A stretch of 64,000 nucleotides of DNA from Mycolicibacterium arenosum. Lineage in GTDB: Bacteria; Actinomycetota; Actinomycetes; Mycobacteriales; Mycobacteriaceae. Position numbers and translations under genes: made by a program. Below, in pieces: positions 45,258 to 54,465 of this stretch (position 1 is the stretch's first letter; each line of letters opens with the position of its first letter). A model generated the notes under the pieces. The model had not been told where the DNA came from and made no database searches. It was given only the letters and a program-made list of their open reading frames with translations. Location of the stretch: assembly GCF_024320865.1 (NCBI RefSeq), contig NZ_JANDBD010000004.1, positions 372,001 through 436,000 on the forward strand, given 5' to 3'.

Positions 45258-46156
45258 CACCCGAGATCGGCGTACACGGTGACGCGCTCGGCTTTCGCAT
45301 CGGGAAGGGGCGCATACATCACGTAGTCGTGCAGCAGGCCCGCGCGCAGACGGAACGTGACGTCCGGGACGTCCTCGGCCGTCACGCGGTCGCGCAACCG
45401 CAGCACGTCGATCGACAGTCTGTCCCGCGACGAGCAGTACACCGCCGTCGGCGGAAGTCCGTGAAGCGGGCCGAACAGGGGGCTCGCCAAAGGATTCCGC
45501 GGGTCCAGGTCGCCAGCCCACAACCTGCCGTCCTCGATCATGGTGTCGACGTCGAGCAGCGGGTCGTCGACGGCTGCGCTGCGCGGATCGCCCATCGACA
45601 CGTCGAGCCACGGTGCCAGCAGCACCAGCCGATTCGGCGTCGGACCACCCCGCCGGACGAGCTCCTGCACCGCCAGCAGCGCCAAACCGCCGCCAGCCGA
45701 ATCACCGAGCACACCGACGGCACCGTCCTCGGACACGACCCTCGCGATGAAGTCGGCCATTCTCGGGACCTCGGTGAGCGCGGTGCCGATCGGTGCCAGC
45801 GTGTAGTCGGGTATGTGCACCGTGGCACCGGTCTCGCGGGCGATGCCGGCGTAGGTCCACCAGTGGAAGAACGTCGCCCTGCCCACGTAGGCGCCGCCGT
45901 GGACGGCGACGACGATCCTGCCGCTGGGTTCCGGCGGAACGAGCGTCAGCACCGGCATGCCGTGGAAGTCCGTTCGCGTCACCGAGACTCCGCGCGTGAA
46001 CACCGCCCGCGGGACGCCGTCGGTGACGAACGGGATTCGCAGCCGCACCGTGGCGAGCACGCCGCCCACCGGCCGCAGCACCCTGGCCAGCACCCCGGCC
46101 GCCAGCGCCACCACGTCGTGCACCCGCGATGGTCGGCCGGTGAACGAGGAGTCCAC
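45254..46156 (-). CDS. HSL-family (alpha/beta hydrolase fold-3) esterase/lipase
   Basis: A 300-residue esterase of the hormone-sensitive-lipase family. The oxyanion motif is AVHGGAYVGR, the nucleophile GDSAGGG (Ser), the acid in DVLRLRD or YCSSRDRLSID, and the catalytic His in GLLHDYVMY. The GTG at 46156 is 2 bp after the P450 stop, so it is probably the last gene of the seven-gene minus-strand operon. It may release an ester product of the pathway. Confidence 0.9.
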   Translation of the reverse strand: MDSSFTGRPSRVHDVVALAAGVLARVLRPVGGVLATVRLRIPFVTDGVPRAVFTRGVSVTRTDFHGMPVLTLVPPEPSGRIVVAVHGGAYVGRATFFHWWTYAGIARETGATVHIPDYTLAPIGTALTEVPRMADFIARVVSEDGAVGVLGDSAGGGLALLAVQELVRRGGPTPNRLVLLAPWLDVSMGDPRSAAVDDPLLDVDTMIEDGRLWAGDLDPRNPLASPLFGPLHGLPPTAVYCSSRDRLSIDVLRLRDRVTAEDVPDVTFRLRAGLLHDYVMYAPLPDAKAERVTVYADLGC

Positions 46157-46158
46157 GC

Positions 46159-47448
46159 TCAGGTCAGCGGCGTGAACGTGACGTGCAGGTCGGACAGACC
46201 GCGCATGATGAACGTCGGGTCGTACGTGTAGGAGCGGTCGTCCGCACCCCCGTGCACGGTCTCGTCGATGCGGATGTCGACCATCCGATCGAGGATGCGG
46301 TTGAACGAGATACGCGCCTCCGAACGGGCCAGCGGCGCGCCGGGGCACGAGTGCGGCCCGCGTGCGAAGGCCACGTGCTCACGGACGTTGCGGCGATCGT
46401 GCTGGAACTCGTGCGGACACTCGAACTTCTCGGGATCGCGATTACTGGCACCCGGCAGCAGCATGATGATCGTGCCCGCCGGAATATCCACTCCACCAAG
46501 AGTCGTCGACGTACGTGCCAGCCGGAAATGGCTTTTCACCGGGCTCTCCGTACGGAGGCACTCCTCGAGGAACGACGGAATCAGCGACCGGTCCTCGCGC
46601 AGGGCCCGCTGGATGTCGGGGCGCTCACCTAGCACCCTCATCCCGGTGCTCAACAACTTCGTGGTGGTCTCCATGCCCGCGGCGAACAGGAAGGTCGCGA
46701 GCTTCACCACCTCCTCGACGTCGGGAATCGAGCCGTCCGGATAGGTGGCCGCGGCCAGTTCGGTGAGCACGTCCGCGCGCGGGTGCTCACGCCGACTGCT
46801 GATGTACTCCCGGAACTTGTCGTCCAGCCAGACCAGCGGGTTGTGCGCGACGGTGTCGCTGGCACCGACCTCACCGACGACCTCGTTGCCCAGCACCTGA
46901 CGGAACTCCGCGTGATCCTCCAACGGCACCCCGAGCAGGTCGGCGATCACGAGCATGGCGAACGGTTTCGCGTAGTCCGCCATGAACTCGGATGAGCCCT
47001 TGTCGATGAACGTGTCGAGCTGCTGATCGGCCAGCCGCCACATGAAGTCCTCGTTCTCGCTGAGGCGCTTCGGCGTGATGAGCTTCGCCAGCAGGCCCCT
47101 CGTCCTGCTGTGGTTCTCGGCGTCCATCGTGACGACGTGCTCGGCCATCGGGATCTCCGCGCGGTGCGCCTCGATCTGCTCGCTGATGTCGTCGCCCTCG
47201 GGGGTGAACGGCAGCGGCGGGAAGGGTCCGGCAACCGCCACGCATGACGAGAACGCCGGATCCTTATACGCGGCAAGCGCTTCCGCATGCCCGGTGACGG
47301 CGACGACGCCGTGCGGGCTGGCCGGCCGTACCGGGCACTGCGACCGAAGGTAGTCGTAGTACGGGTACGGGTCCGGTACCAGGACCGGGTCGAAGAAGTA
47401 GTCGACCGTCTCGAAGTCGGTCACATCCTCGGTGGCGTCGGCGGTCAC
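46159..47448 (-). CDS. Cytochrome P450
   Basis: A 429-residue P450. Heme loop FARGPHSCPGAPLAR with Cys ligand (the pattern is FxRGxHxCxG, with Pro after Cys), I-helix AAGMETTTK and K-helix ExxR as ECLR. The N-terminus is acidic and has no membrane anchor. It overlaps the next P450 gene upstream (GTGA), so two different P450s are made together. It differs clearly in sequence from the P450s at 39620 and 47445. The substrate is unknown. Confidence 0.95.
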   Translation of the reverse strand: MTADATEDVTDFETVDYFFDPVLVPDPYPYYDYLRSQCPVRPASPHGVVAVTGHAEALAAYKDPAFSSCVAVAGPFPPLPFTPEGDDISEQIEAHRAEIPMAEHVVTMDAENHSRTRGLLAKLITPKRLSENEDFMWRLADQQLDTFIDKGSSEFMADYAKPFAMLVIADLLGVPLEDHAEFRQVLGNEVVGEVGASDTVAHNPLVWLDDKFREYISSRREHPRADVLTELAAATYPDGSIPDVEEVVKLATFLFAAGMETTTKLLSTGMRVLGERPDIQRALREDRSLIPSFLEECLRTESPVKSHFRLARTSTTLGGVDIPAGTIIMLLPGASNRDPEKFECPHEFQHDRRNVREHVAFARGPHSCPGAPLARSEARISFNRILDRMVDIRIDETVHGGADDRSYTYDPTFIMRGLSDLHVTFTPLT

Positions 47449-48671
47449 TGGGCCGCCTCCCCCGCATCGAACAGCACCGGCAGTGACGTCGGCGAGCGGA
47501 ACACCTGACCGCGGATGTGGGGGTCATCCCCGTCGGGGTCCATGCGCAGGTTCGGCAACCGGTCCAGCAGCAGGTTGATCGCCGTCCGCATCTCCAGTCG
47601 GGCGAGATGCATGCCGAGGCAGACGTGCACACCGTGTCCCCAGCCGAGATTGCCCTTGGCGGAGCGGAAGATGTCGAATTCGTCGGGATTCTCCCAGCGA
47701 TCCTCCTGCCGGTTGGTGGAACCCAGCATCGGCAGCACCGAGCAGCCCTCGGGGATCTGCACTCCGCCGAGTTCGGTGTCGCAGGCGGTGGTCCGGGTGA
47801 TCGTCAGCAGCGGCGGATTCCACCGCACGGCCTCCTCGATCGCCTGCGGCAGCAGCGACCGATCGGTCCGCACCGCATCCAATTGCGCTGTGTCGCTGAG
47901 CAGTCCGAACAGCAGATTGCCCAGCGAGCGGTAGGTGGTCTCCACGCCGGCGGGGAGCAGCAGTCGAAGGAACGAGAAGATCTCCTCGTCGGTGAGCTTC
48001 TCGCCGTCGATCTCCGCCTCGGCCAGCAGGCTGATCAGATCGTCGCGCGGCTCGGCGCGGCGGGCCGCGAGGATCGGTGCGAAGTAGTCGCACAGCGCGG
48101 CGGCGGCGGCGAGTCCCCGTTCCGGGTTCATGATCCAGCTGAGCAGTGAGATCGACCAGCGCTGGAACTGCGGATAGTCCTCCTCGGGCAATCCCAACAG
48201 CCCCGCGATGATCCGGCTCGGATAGTCGAACGTGAACTGCTTGACCAGGTCCGCTTTACCGTCGGCCGCGAACTGATCGATGAGTTCGTTCCCGACACGG
48301 GCCACCAGTTCGTCCTGGAAACGCGATAACGACTTCTGCGAGAACGCCTTCGACACCAGGCCGCGCAGCCGACCGTGCACGGGTTCGTCCATCCCCAGCA
48401 TCACGCGCTCGCCGAGCACCGGACCGAACGCGGCGATAACGCCCGACGACGAGAACGTGTGGTTGTCCCGCAGCATCTGCTGCGCGTCCTCGTAGCGGTA
48501 CACGATGAACACCGGCTTGCCCTCCTCGCCGGGCATCGCGGACATGTCGATCCGCTGGATCGGTTCCTCGCGGCGTAGCCGCGCCAGTTCCGGGTACGGG
48601 TCGCGGACGTCGCCGGACACGGCGTCGTCGAAGGACCCGAAGTCCTCGAGGTCGTCGAATAGCTCTGTCAT
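47445..48671 (-). CDS. Cytochrome P450
   Basis: A 408-residue P450. The heme loop reads LGWGHGVHVCLGMHLARLE, with Trp in place of the usual first Phe of FGxGxHxCxG. The I-helix motif is LPAGVETT and the K-helix ExxR is EAVR. ATG start preceded by AAGGAG. It lies 24 bp downstream of the aldehyde dehydrogenase gene. With the P450 at 46159 it would give two oxidation steps on the same substrate or on successive ones. Confidence 0.95.
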   Translation of the reverse strand: MTELFDDLEDFGSFDDAVSGDVRDPYPELARLRREEPIQRIDMSAMPGEEGKPVFIVYRYEDAQQMLRDNHTFSSSGVIAAFGPVLGERVMLGMDEPVHGRLRGLVSKAFSQKSLSRFQDELVARVGNELIDQFAADGKADLVKQFTFDYPSRIIAGLLGLPEEDYPQFQRWSISLLSWIMNPERGLAAAAALCDYFAPILAARRAEPRDDLISLLAEAEIDGEKLTDEEIFSFLRLLLPAGVETTYRSLGNLLFGLLSDTAQLDAVRTDRSLLPQAIEEAVRWNPPLLTITRTTACDTELGGVQIPEGCSVLPMLGSTNRQEDRWENPDEFDIFRSAKGNLGWGHGVHVCLGMHLARLEMRTAINLLLDRLPNLRMDPDGDDPHIRGQVFRSPTSLPVLFDAGEAAQ

Positions 48672-48695
48672 CGAATCTCCTTCAGGCTGTCGAGG

Positions 48696-50174
48696 TCATT
48701 GGGCGGGGTAGGCCACGGACTTGACCTCGGTGTACTGGCTGAAGCCGACGAGACCGTTCTGCCTGCCGACGCCACTGTCCTTGTAGCCGCCGAACGGCGT
48801 GTCCGCGCCGTAGCCCGCGGTGCCGTTGAGCCCGATGAAGCCCGCGCGCAGTCGGCGGGCCACGGCGAGCGAGTGATCAAGCGAACTGGACATGACGTTG
48901 CCCGCGAGCCCGTACGGGCTGTCGTTGGCGATACGGACCGCGTCGTCCTCGTCGTCGTACGGAATGACCGCCAGGACGGGTCCGAAGATCTCCTCCTGCG
49001 CGATCGTCATCGAGTTGTCGACGTCGGTGAACAGCGTTGGACTGACCCAGAAGCCCTTGTCGAACTGCTCGGGCGGATCGGTGCTCCCGACGAGCATCGT
49101 CGCGCCCTCGTCGACGCCTTTGCGGATGTAGCCGAGGATGCGCGCCTGCTGCTTGGCCGAGATCACGGGTCCGCACAGCGTCCCCGGATCCTGAGGGTCG
49201 GCGGCGGGGATGTTCTCGTAGATGCCCTGCAGGATCGCAACTCCTTCCGCATATCGGCTGCGCGGCAACAGCATTCGCGTCGGGGCGGCACAGCCCTGCC
49301 CCGCGTGCATGAGCGGGCCGATGCCGATCAGGCATGCGAGGGTGAAGTCGGCGTCCTCGAGCACGATGGTCGCGGACTTGCCGCCGAGTTCGAGGAACAG
49401 CCGCTTCATGGTGGCGGCGCCCTTCTCCATGATCCGTTTGCCGACGACGGTTGAGCCGGTGAACGAGATCATGTCCACCTTGGGAGACAGCGTGAGCTCC
49501 TCTCCGACGAAGTGGTCGGACGCGGTCACGATGTTGACCACACCGGCCGGGATGTCGGTCTTCTCGGCGATCAGCCTGCCCAGCCGCGTCGCGTTGAACG
49601 GCGTGTCGGGGGCCGGCTTGAGCACCACGGTGTTGCCAGCCGCCAGCGCCTGGCCGAGCTTGTTGATGGTGACCTCGAAGGGGAAGTTCCACGGGGTGAT
49701 GGCGCCGACGACTCCAACCGGCTCGTGCCAGACCTTCCGCGTCGTGTTCACGCCGGTGACCGAGACGACGGTGTCGCCGAGATCCGTTTCCCACGGGAAG
49801 GTGTCGATGAGGCGGGCCGGGTACCTCAGGCCGTCTTCCAGTGGTGCGTCCAGTTGCGGACCGTGCGTCACCGCCCGTGGAGCGCCGACTTCGCGGATCA
49901 ACTCCTCGCGGAGCTCCTCGACCTCGCCGACGATGGCCTCGTGCAGTTGCTCCAGGCTGCGCTTGCGCAGTTGGTGATTCGTCGCCCAGTCGGTCTCGTC
50001 GAAGCTGCGCCGAGCGGCGTCGATGGCGCGGTTGATGTCGGCCTTCGAGGCGTCGGCGACCTCGCCGAGGACGTCCTCGGTGGCCGGGTTGATGTTGACG
50101 AACGTGCCGGACTCGCCGTCGACGAGTTTCCCGTCGATCAGCATCCGCGCCTCGTACGGGTGGACCTCAGACAT
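48696..50174 (-). CDS. Aldehyde dehydrogenase
   Basis: A 492-residue NAD(P)-dependent aldehyde dehydrogenase. Key motifs are VGAITPWNFPFEVTINKLG, SFTGSTVVGKRI, LELGGKSATIV (general base Glu) and HAGQGCAAPTR (nucleophile Cys), and the C-terminal EIFGPVLAVIPYDDEDDA. ATG 50174 lies 8 bp inside the end of the upstream SDR gene, so the two are coupled. It would take an aldehyde, perhaps made by the P450/SDR steps, to a carboxylic acid. Confidence 0.95.
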   Translation of the reverse strand: MSEVHPYEARMLIDGKLVDGESGTFVNINPATEDVLGEVADASKADINRAIDAARRSFDETDWATNHQLRKRSLEQLHEAIVGEVEELREELIREVGAPRAVTHGPQLDAPLEDGLRYPARLIDTFPWETDLGDTVVSVTGVNTTRKVWHEPVGVVGAITPWNFPFEVTINKLGQALAAGNTVVLKPAPDTPFNATRLGRLIAEKTDIPAGVVNIVTASDHFVGEELTLSPKVDMISFTGSTVVGKRIMEKGAATMKRLFLELGGKSATIVLEDADFTLACLIGIGPLMHAGQGCAAPTRMLLPRSRYAEGVAILQGIYENIPAADPQDPGTLCGPVISAKQQARILGYIRKGVDEGATMLVGSTDPPEQFDKGFWVSPTLFTDVDNSMTIAQEEIFGPVLAVIPYDDEDDAVRIANDSPYGLAGNVMSSSLDHSLAVARRLRAGFIGLNGTAGYGADTPFGGYKDSGVGRQNGLVGFSQYTEVKSVAYPAQ

Positions 50175-51216
50175 TGCTCCCACTCTCCTGCTCGGTCGTC
50201 GTGGGAGCGGCGGCTTTCCGCGCCGCCCGGTCGGTCAGCAGTTTCATCACCGGTTTCGGAGTCACCCTGACCGCCAACACCATTGCGCGCTGCACGGTGG
50301 TCAGCGGCCACGCCCCGTCGCGCATGGCACCCTGTCGTGGAATTCCCAGCACGAGCCGTGACATGTGGTGCATCCCAGCAGCCGGCAGCAGTCGGCTGGA
50401 AACCAGCAGCATCGACGCATCGGGGCCCACCGCGTGGCGGCGGAACGCCGCGCTGTCGGCCAACGCCTTCACCAGGCCGTCGGTGAACTGTTCCGGCGAG
50501 CGGGCGAACTTGATCGCAAACCGGCCGCGGCTGTTCATCGTCTGGTGCAGGCGTGCGTAGGGTCCGCCGAAGTCGCGGTCGTCGGTGGTGCCCGCGTCGG
50601 TGATGATGTCGGTGTCGTAGGTGCCGGTGATCAGGATCGTCACGCCGAGTCCGAACGGCGCGATCTCGGCTGCCAGCGACTCCCCCCAGCGCTCCATGGC
50701 GCCCTTGCTCGCCGAATACGGCGCGGTACCAGGCTGCCCGCGCACCCCGGCCGAACTGCCCACCAGCACGATCCGACCCTGCCCCGCCGCCCGCATCGAG
50801 GGCAGTAGGGCCTTGGTCAGCTCGACAGGACCCGTCACATGCGTGGCGAACATGCGCTGCCATAACTCGATATCCGTCTCCTCCACCATGCCCGCGGCCG
50901 AGATCCCAGCGTTGTGGACGAGCGCGTAGGGGGCACCGACGCGCTCCTCGATCACCTTGGCCGCGGCCGAGATCGAGGCGGTGTCCGTCAGATCGAGTGC
51001 GACGCAGGTCAACCGGTCGTCGTCGTCGCTCGCACCCGTAGCCGCGCGCAACAGCGGCAGCGCGCGGTCAGGTGTACGGACGGCGGCCACCACCCGCCAG
51101 CCCTCGCGGTACAGTCGCGCCGCGGAGGCGAGCCCCAGACCGCGAGCTGCGCCGGTGATGACGACTGCCCGATGCTCTTCGCGCAAGCGCTCATCGCCAG
51201 CCCGATGCTCCGTCAC
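50167..51216 (-). CDS. Short-chain dehydrogenase/reductase
   Basis: A 349-residue SDR. The nucleotide-binding motif TGAARGLGLASAARL is followed by VHNAGIS, the Ser strand VLVGSSAGVRG, and YSASK as YxxxK. The extended C-terminal part (about 260-349) is longer than in classical SDRs, with PKPVMKLL and a Thr/Ala tail. The GTG start overlaps the stop of the AveC-like gene (GTGA). It belongs to the same operon as the aldehyde dehydrogenase and two P450s. Confidence 0.9.
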   Translation of the reverse strand: MTEHRAGDERLREEHRAVVITGAARGLGLASAARLYREGWRVVAAVRTPDRALPLLRAATGASDDDDRLTCVALDLTDTASISAAAKVIEERVGAPYALVHNAGISAAGMVEETDIELWQRMFATHVTGPVELTKALLPSMRAAGQGRIVLVGSSAGVRGQPGTAPYSASKGAMERWGESLAAEIAPFGLGVTILITGTYDTDIITDAGTTDDRDFGGPYARLHQTMNSRGRFAIKFARSPEQFTDGLVKALADSAAFRRHAVGPDASMLLVSSRLLPAAGMHHMSRLVLGIPRQGAMRDGAWPLTTVQRAMVLAVRVTPKPVMKLLTDRAARKAAAPTTTEQESGSNV

Positions 51217-52340
51217 TGCGCGTTCTCCGGCGCACAGCGCATGCTCTTCGAGCCCCGTTCGACGTCGGGCCTGCCGTCCGGCAGGTTGTACTGCCACGTG
51301 GACCACTTGCCGACCGAGAACGGGCCCTCGGCGCCGTTCTCCTCGTAGTAACCCTGCGGGTCGAAGACCTTGGCCTCGGGGTACGGCCACGGGCAGGCGA
51401 CCGAGGTGGCCAGTCCGCTGGCCTTGATCGCCCAGAACCAGGCGCCGTAGGCGAAGTACGACACGTTGATGATCGCGAACATCACCAGGAACGTGCCGAG
51501 CACCGGCTTCGTCGGGAACAGTTTGGCCTTCGCGGCGAGCTTCTCCGCCACCGACTTTCCGGTGTCGTCGCGGTAGACGAGGATCGCCGCCGGGATCATC
51601 ACGAACGTCACCGACAGCGACTCCCAGAGCAGTGGGAACTGGAAGGTGGAGCCCGCGAATATCGTGCCGAACGGGATGGTCTGCGAGTAGATGTACAGCC
51701 CGGTGCGCACCAGGCTGACCTCCAGGATGGCGTCGAAGACGAAGCCGATCACCAGCACCAGCAGTCCGAGGCTGATCAACGGGTGCCGGGTGACGTAGGC
51801 CTCCGGGCCGCGCTTGGCCTGCATCCGGCGCAGCAGCCAGATCGCCGGGAAGTACGGGCCGAAATAGAAGGTGACGTAGCCGAACACGATGAAGGGCTCG
51901 ACGGTCGGCGACATCATGATCAGGTACCAGGACTCGGGCCAGTGCAGCAGCGCCGGGTTGTACACCGCGTACGGCGACCAGTTCATGATCGGGTCCTGCC
52001 AGACGATCAGCGTCGTCACCAGGACCATCAGCAGCACCGGGCTGCCCGGGTTCTTCCGCCAGCCCCGAATGAACACGATGGTGATGACCACCACCATGAT
52101 CAGCGCGCCCACCTGCGGGATGACCTGCCAGTGGTCGAACCCGGTGAGGAACTCGACCGGCCGCGGCCGCCCCTCGACGTTCGGGTTCGCCACCCGTGGA
52201 TCGACGGCGACGCGCCCGACGGCGGCGAACAGTCCGAGGAAGCCGAGCCACGCGAACAGCGCGATGACCCGGCCCCAGTTCGGGCGCGTCTTCGCCTCGG
52301 GCGCAGCGGATGTCGGATCCAACCTGTCCTGTGTGGTCAT
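51213..52340 (-). CDS. AveC-family (spirocyclase-like) integral membrane protein
   Basis: A 375-residue polytopic membrane protein with about seven helices (first at about 26-45). It resembles AveC of avermectin producers: WQDPIMNWSPYAVYNPALLHWPESW-type sequence, TVEPFIVFGYVTFYFGPYF, ACPWPYPEAKVFDPQGYYEENG. AveC proteins are known from spiroketal formation in avermectin synthesis, but mycobacteria make no such polyketide that I know of, so the activity here is open. ATG 52340 lies 1 bp after the binding-protein stop. It is in the operon with SDR, aldehyde dehydrogenase and P450s. Confidence 0.82.
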   Translation of the reverse strand: MTTQDRLDPTSAAPEAKTRPNWGRVIALFAWLGFLGLFAAVGRVAVDPRVANPNVEGRPRPVEFLTGFDHWQVIPQVGALIMVVVITIVFIRGWRKNPGSPVLLMVLVTTLIVWQDPIMNWSPYAVYNPALLHWPESWYLIMMSPTVEPFIVFGYVTFYFGPYFPAIWLLRRMQAKRGPEAYVTRHPLISLGLLVLVIGFVFDAILEVSLVRTGLYIYSQTIPFGTIFAGSTFQFPLLWESLSVTFVMIPAAILVYRDDTGKSVAEKLAAKAKLFPTKPVLGTFLVMFAIINVSYFAYGAWFWAIKASGLATSVACPWPYPEAKVFDPQGYYEENGAEGPFSVGKWSTWQYNLPDGRPDVERGSKSMRCAPENAQ

Positions 52341-52341
52341 G

Positions 52342-53457
52342 TCACACCTCTCCGAACCGGTCCACCAGATGCGAGTTGACGCCGTCGGCATCCAGCGTGC
52401 GTGCCACCAGATAGCCGGCACCCATCCACGCGCGGCGGGTCCACTTGCCAAGGGACACCCTGGTTCCCGGCGCCCCCGACGCGGCGGGCAGCATCTTCAC
52501 CCGCTCCAGCGCCTCCTTGACTCCGCGCGGGCTCAGCGGATGGGCGTCGGTGAACGCGCGCACCAGGGTTGCCGCGACATCGCGGTTGACCACGGTGACG
52601 CAGAACTCGGGCCTGCTGCCGTCGTACTTCTCGGCGTACTGGTCCAGGAACGCCTGGCCGACGAGGTTCTGCTCGTCGTACTGGTCGATGCCGATCCAGC
52701 CCATGAACGCGTTCCACATGATCGGGTTGACCCAGGCGTTCTGGAAGGCGGTGCTGGTGAACCGCGGCGGGTCCCACCCGATGGCCTCGAGTGCCGGGTT
52801 GACGAACACGATGCCGAAGCCGAAGCCGAGGTGCACGATCGCTTCGGCTTCCGCATCGTGCAGCGTCTTCACCGCCGCGTTGATGTCCTGCGCGGTCTGC
52901 GCGATCGACACCTCGGCGGCGATTCGAATCCCTTTGCGCGCGCAGGCACTTCGAAGGTTCCTCAAATAGCTCTCGCCGATGAGGCTCTGCTCGACCAGCA
53001 CGCCGACCTCGCTCAGTCCGCGCTTGGCCATCAGGTCCGCCATGAATATCGGTTCGTCGGTCAGCGAGCCCTGCGGAAACGCGAAGGTCCACTCGCCCAG
53101 CCAGTCGTCGGTGCCGGTGACGCTGATCGCGGGAACCTTGAAGCGGTCCTCGATGGCTTCCCGCAACGGGACGCAGTTGTCGGTGATGTTCGGGCCGAAG
53201 ACCACCAGGCAGCCCTCGTCGACCAACTCGGCGTAGGCGTCGATGACGGCCTTCACCGAACCCTTGGGCAGACCTTCGACCTCGCGATAGATCATCTGCA
53301 CCGGCCGATCCATCAGCCCCTGCTGGACGGCCTCCTCGAAGATCAAATCGAAGGTCTGGGTGAACGACGCGAACAGTTCCTCGGGGAACCCCGGCGGCAG
53401 CGTGAAGTCCATCAGGTAGCCGACCTTGATCGGTTGGGCGGTGCTCTCGTAGGACAT
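52342..53457 (-). CDS. Periplasmic-binding-fold protein (LIVBP-like) without signal peptide
   Basis: A 371-residue protein of the leucine/amide-binding fold: IKVGYLMDFTLPPGFPEEL, VVFGPNITDNCVPLRE, GLSEVGVLVEQSLIGESYL, and a C-terminal GVKEALERVKMLPAASG. Unlike transport receptors it has no signal peptide or lipobox, and no ABC permease or ATPase gene lies in the window. It is therefore likely cytoplasmic, perhaps a ligand sensor or substrate carrier. ATG start with AGGAGG. It is first in the seven-gene minus-strand operon; a copy of the shared 15-bp element lies 43 bp upstream. Confidence 0.85.
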   Translation of the reverse strand: MSYESTAQPIKVGYLMDFTLPPGFPEELFASFTQTFDLIFEEAVQQGLMDRPVQMIYREVEGLPKGSVKAVIDAYAELVDEGCLVVFGPNITDNCVPLREAIEDRFKVPAISVTGTDDWLGEWTFAFPQGSLTDEPIFMADLMAKRGLSEVGVLVEQSLIGESYLRNLRSACARKGIRIAAEVSIAQTAQDINAAVKTLHDAEAEAIVHLGFGFGIVFVNPALEAIGWDPPRFTSTAFQNAWVNPIMWNAFMGWIGIDQYDEQNLVGQAFLDQYAEKYDGSRPEFCVTVVNRDVAATLVRAFTDAHPLSPRGVKEALERVKMLPAASGAPGTRVSLGKWTRRAWMGAGYLVARTLDADGVNSHLVDRFGEV

Positions 53458-53499
53458 CTGACCTCCTGGGGATCGCCTCAGCGAGATCCTCCGGTCGAA

Positions 53500-53514
53500 A
53501 CCTAATATTTGTTC
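53500..53514 (-). promoter_or_regulatory. Shared 15-bp element, copy 1 (upstream of the binding-protein operon)
   Basis: The minus strand reads GAACAAATATTAGGT, matching the consensus GAACARATRTTWGGT derived from the three copies in this window. It is 43 bp upstream of the first gene of the P450/ALDH operon. Confidence 0.7.
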
Positions 53515-53541
53515 AGACCCTAGCGGCGGCGACGACCAGCG

Positions 53542-54387
53542 TCAATCACCGACGGCCGGGTTCGCCAGATAGACGTCGATCATCTCCGCCAGCCCGCGGC
53601 CGACGGAGGCGTCGTCGGTGAGCGGCCCCGCGATTGCCGCGCGCGCGGCGTCGCGCATCGGCAGCCCCTCGGCGACCAGGCGGCCCGCGGCGATCAGCAC
53701 ACGGGTCGACGCGACCTCGCGCAGCCCGCCCGTCTCGAGTCGGCGAATCGCCTGCCCGAACGTCACCAGATCGGCCGCGACACGCGCGTCCACCCCGGCC
53801 TCGTGCCGGACGATGCCCTCCTCCACGTCGGGCGGCGGGAAGCCGAACTCGATGGCGACCATGCGCTGCCGGGTGGAGTCCTTGAGGTCCTTCAGCACGC
53901 TCTGGTAGCCGGGGTTGTAGGACACGACGAGGCCGAATCCCGGTGCGGCGTCGAGCGTCACACCGAGCCGTTCGATGGGCAGCTGGCGGCGGTAGTCGGC
54001 GAGCGGGTGCAGGACCACCGTGGTGTCCTGCCGCGCCTCGACGACCTCGTCGAGGTAGCAGATCGCCCCTTCGCGGACCGCGCGGGTGAGCGGCCCGTCG
54101 ACCCACACCGTCTCGTCACCGCGCAGCAGGAATCGACCGACGAGGTCGGCCGTGGTGAGGTCGTCGTGGCACGCCACGGTGATCAGCTTGCGCTCCAGGT
54201 CGTGCGCCATCGCCTCGACGAAGCGCGTCTTGCCGCAGCCGGTCGGTCCCTTGAGGAGCAGCGAGAGACCCTGGCGGTACGCGGCTTTGAAGACCGTCTC
54301 CTCGTTGCCCACCGACGTGTAGTACGGACGAGCGTGCTCAGTCACGACTGCGGCGCCGTTCCGGTGGGCGACCCGTTCGGCGTCCAT
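53542..54387 (-). CDS. CbbQ/NirQ/NorQ-type AAA+ ATPase
   Basis: A 281-residue MoxR-class AAA+ protein. Walker A is KGPTGCGKTRF, Walker B AICYLDEVVEAR, sensor 1 VVSYNPGYQ, and the arginine-finger region KDSTRQRMVAIEF. Such ATPases work with a VWA protein (NorD/CbbO) to activate or insert cofactors into a target enzyme. The partner VWA gene is next upstream. No nitric oxide reductase or RuBisCO gene is in the window, so the client is unknown. ATG 54387 is chosen over a TTG one codon earlier. Confidence 0.9.
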   Translation of the reverse strand: MDAERVAHRNGAAVVTEHARPYYTSVGNEETVFKAAYRQGLSLLLKGPTGCGKTRFVEAMAHDLERKLITVACHDDLTTADLVGRFLLRGDETVWVDGPLTRAVREGAICYLDEVVEARQDTTVVLHPLADYRRQLPIERLGVTLDAAPGFGLVVSYNPGYQSVLKDLKDSTRQRMVAIEFGFPPPDVEEGIVRHEAGVDARVAADLVTFGQAIRRLETGGLREVASTRVLIAAGRLVAEGLPMRDAARAAIAGPLTDDASVGRGLAEMIDVYLANPAVGD

Positions 54388-54440
54388 CAATCGACAACCT
54401 CTCCCTCTCCGCGGCGGTGCGGTGCAGGCAGCCTAGCGCG

Positions 54441-54455
54441 GAACAGATGTTTGGT
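54441..54455 (+). promoter_or_regulatory. Shared 15-bp element, copy 2 (upstream of norQ-like gene)
   Basis: The plus strand reads GAACAGATGTTTGGT, then TCAACC. It lies 54 bp upstream of the AAA+ gene start and just after the VWA gene stop, so the AAA+ gene probably has its own promoter. Confidence 0.7.
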
Positions 54456-54465
54456 TCAACCATGG

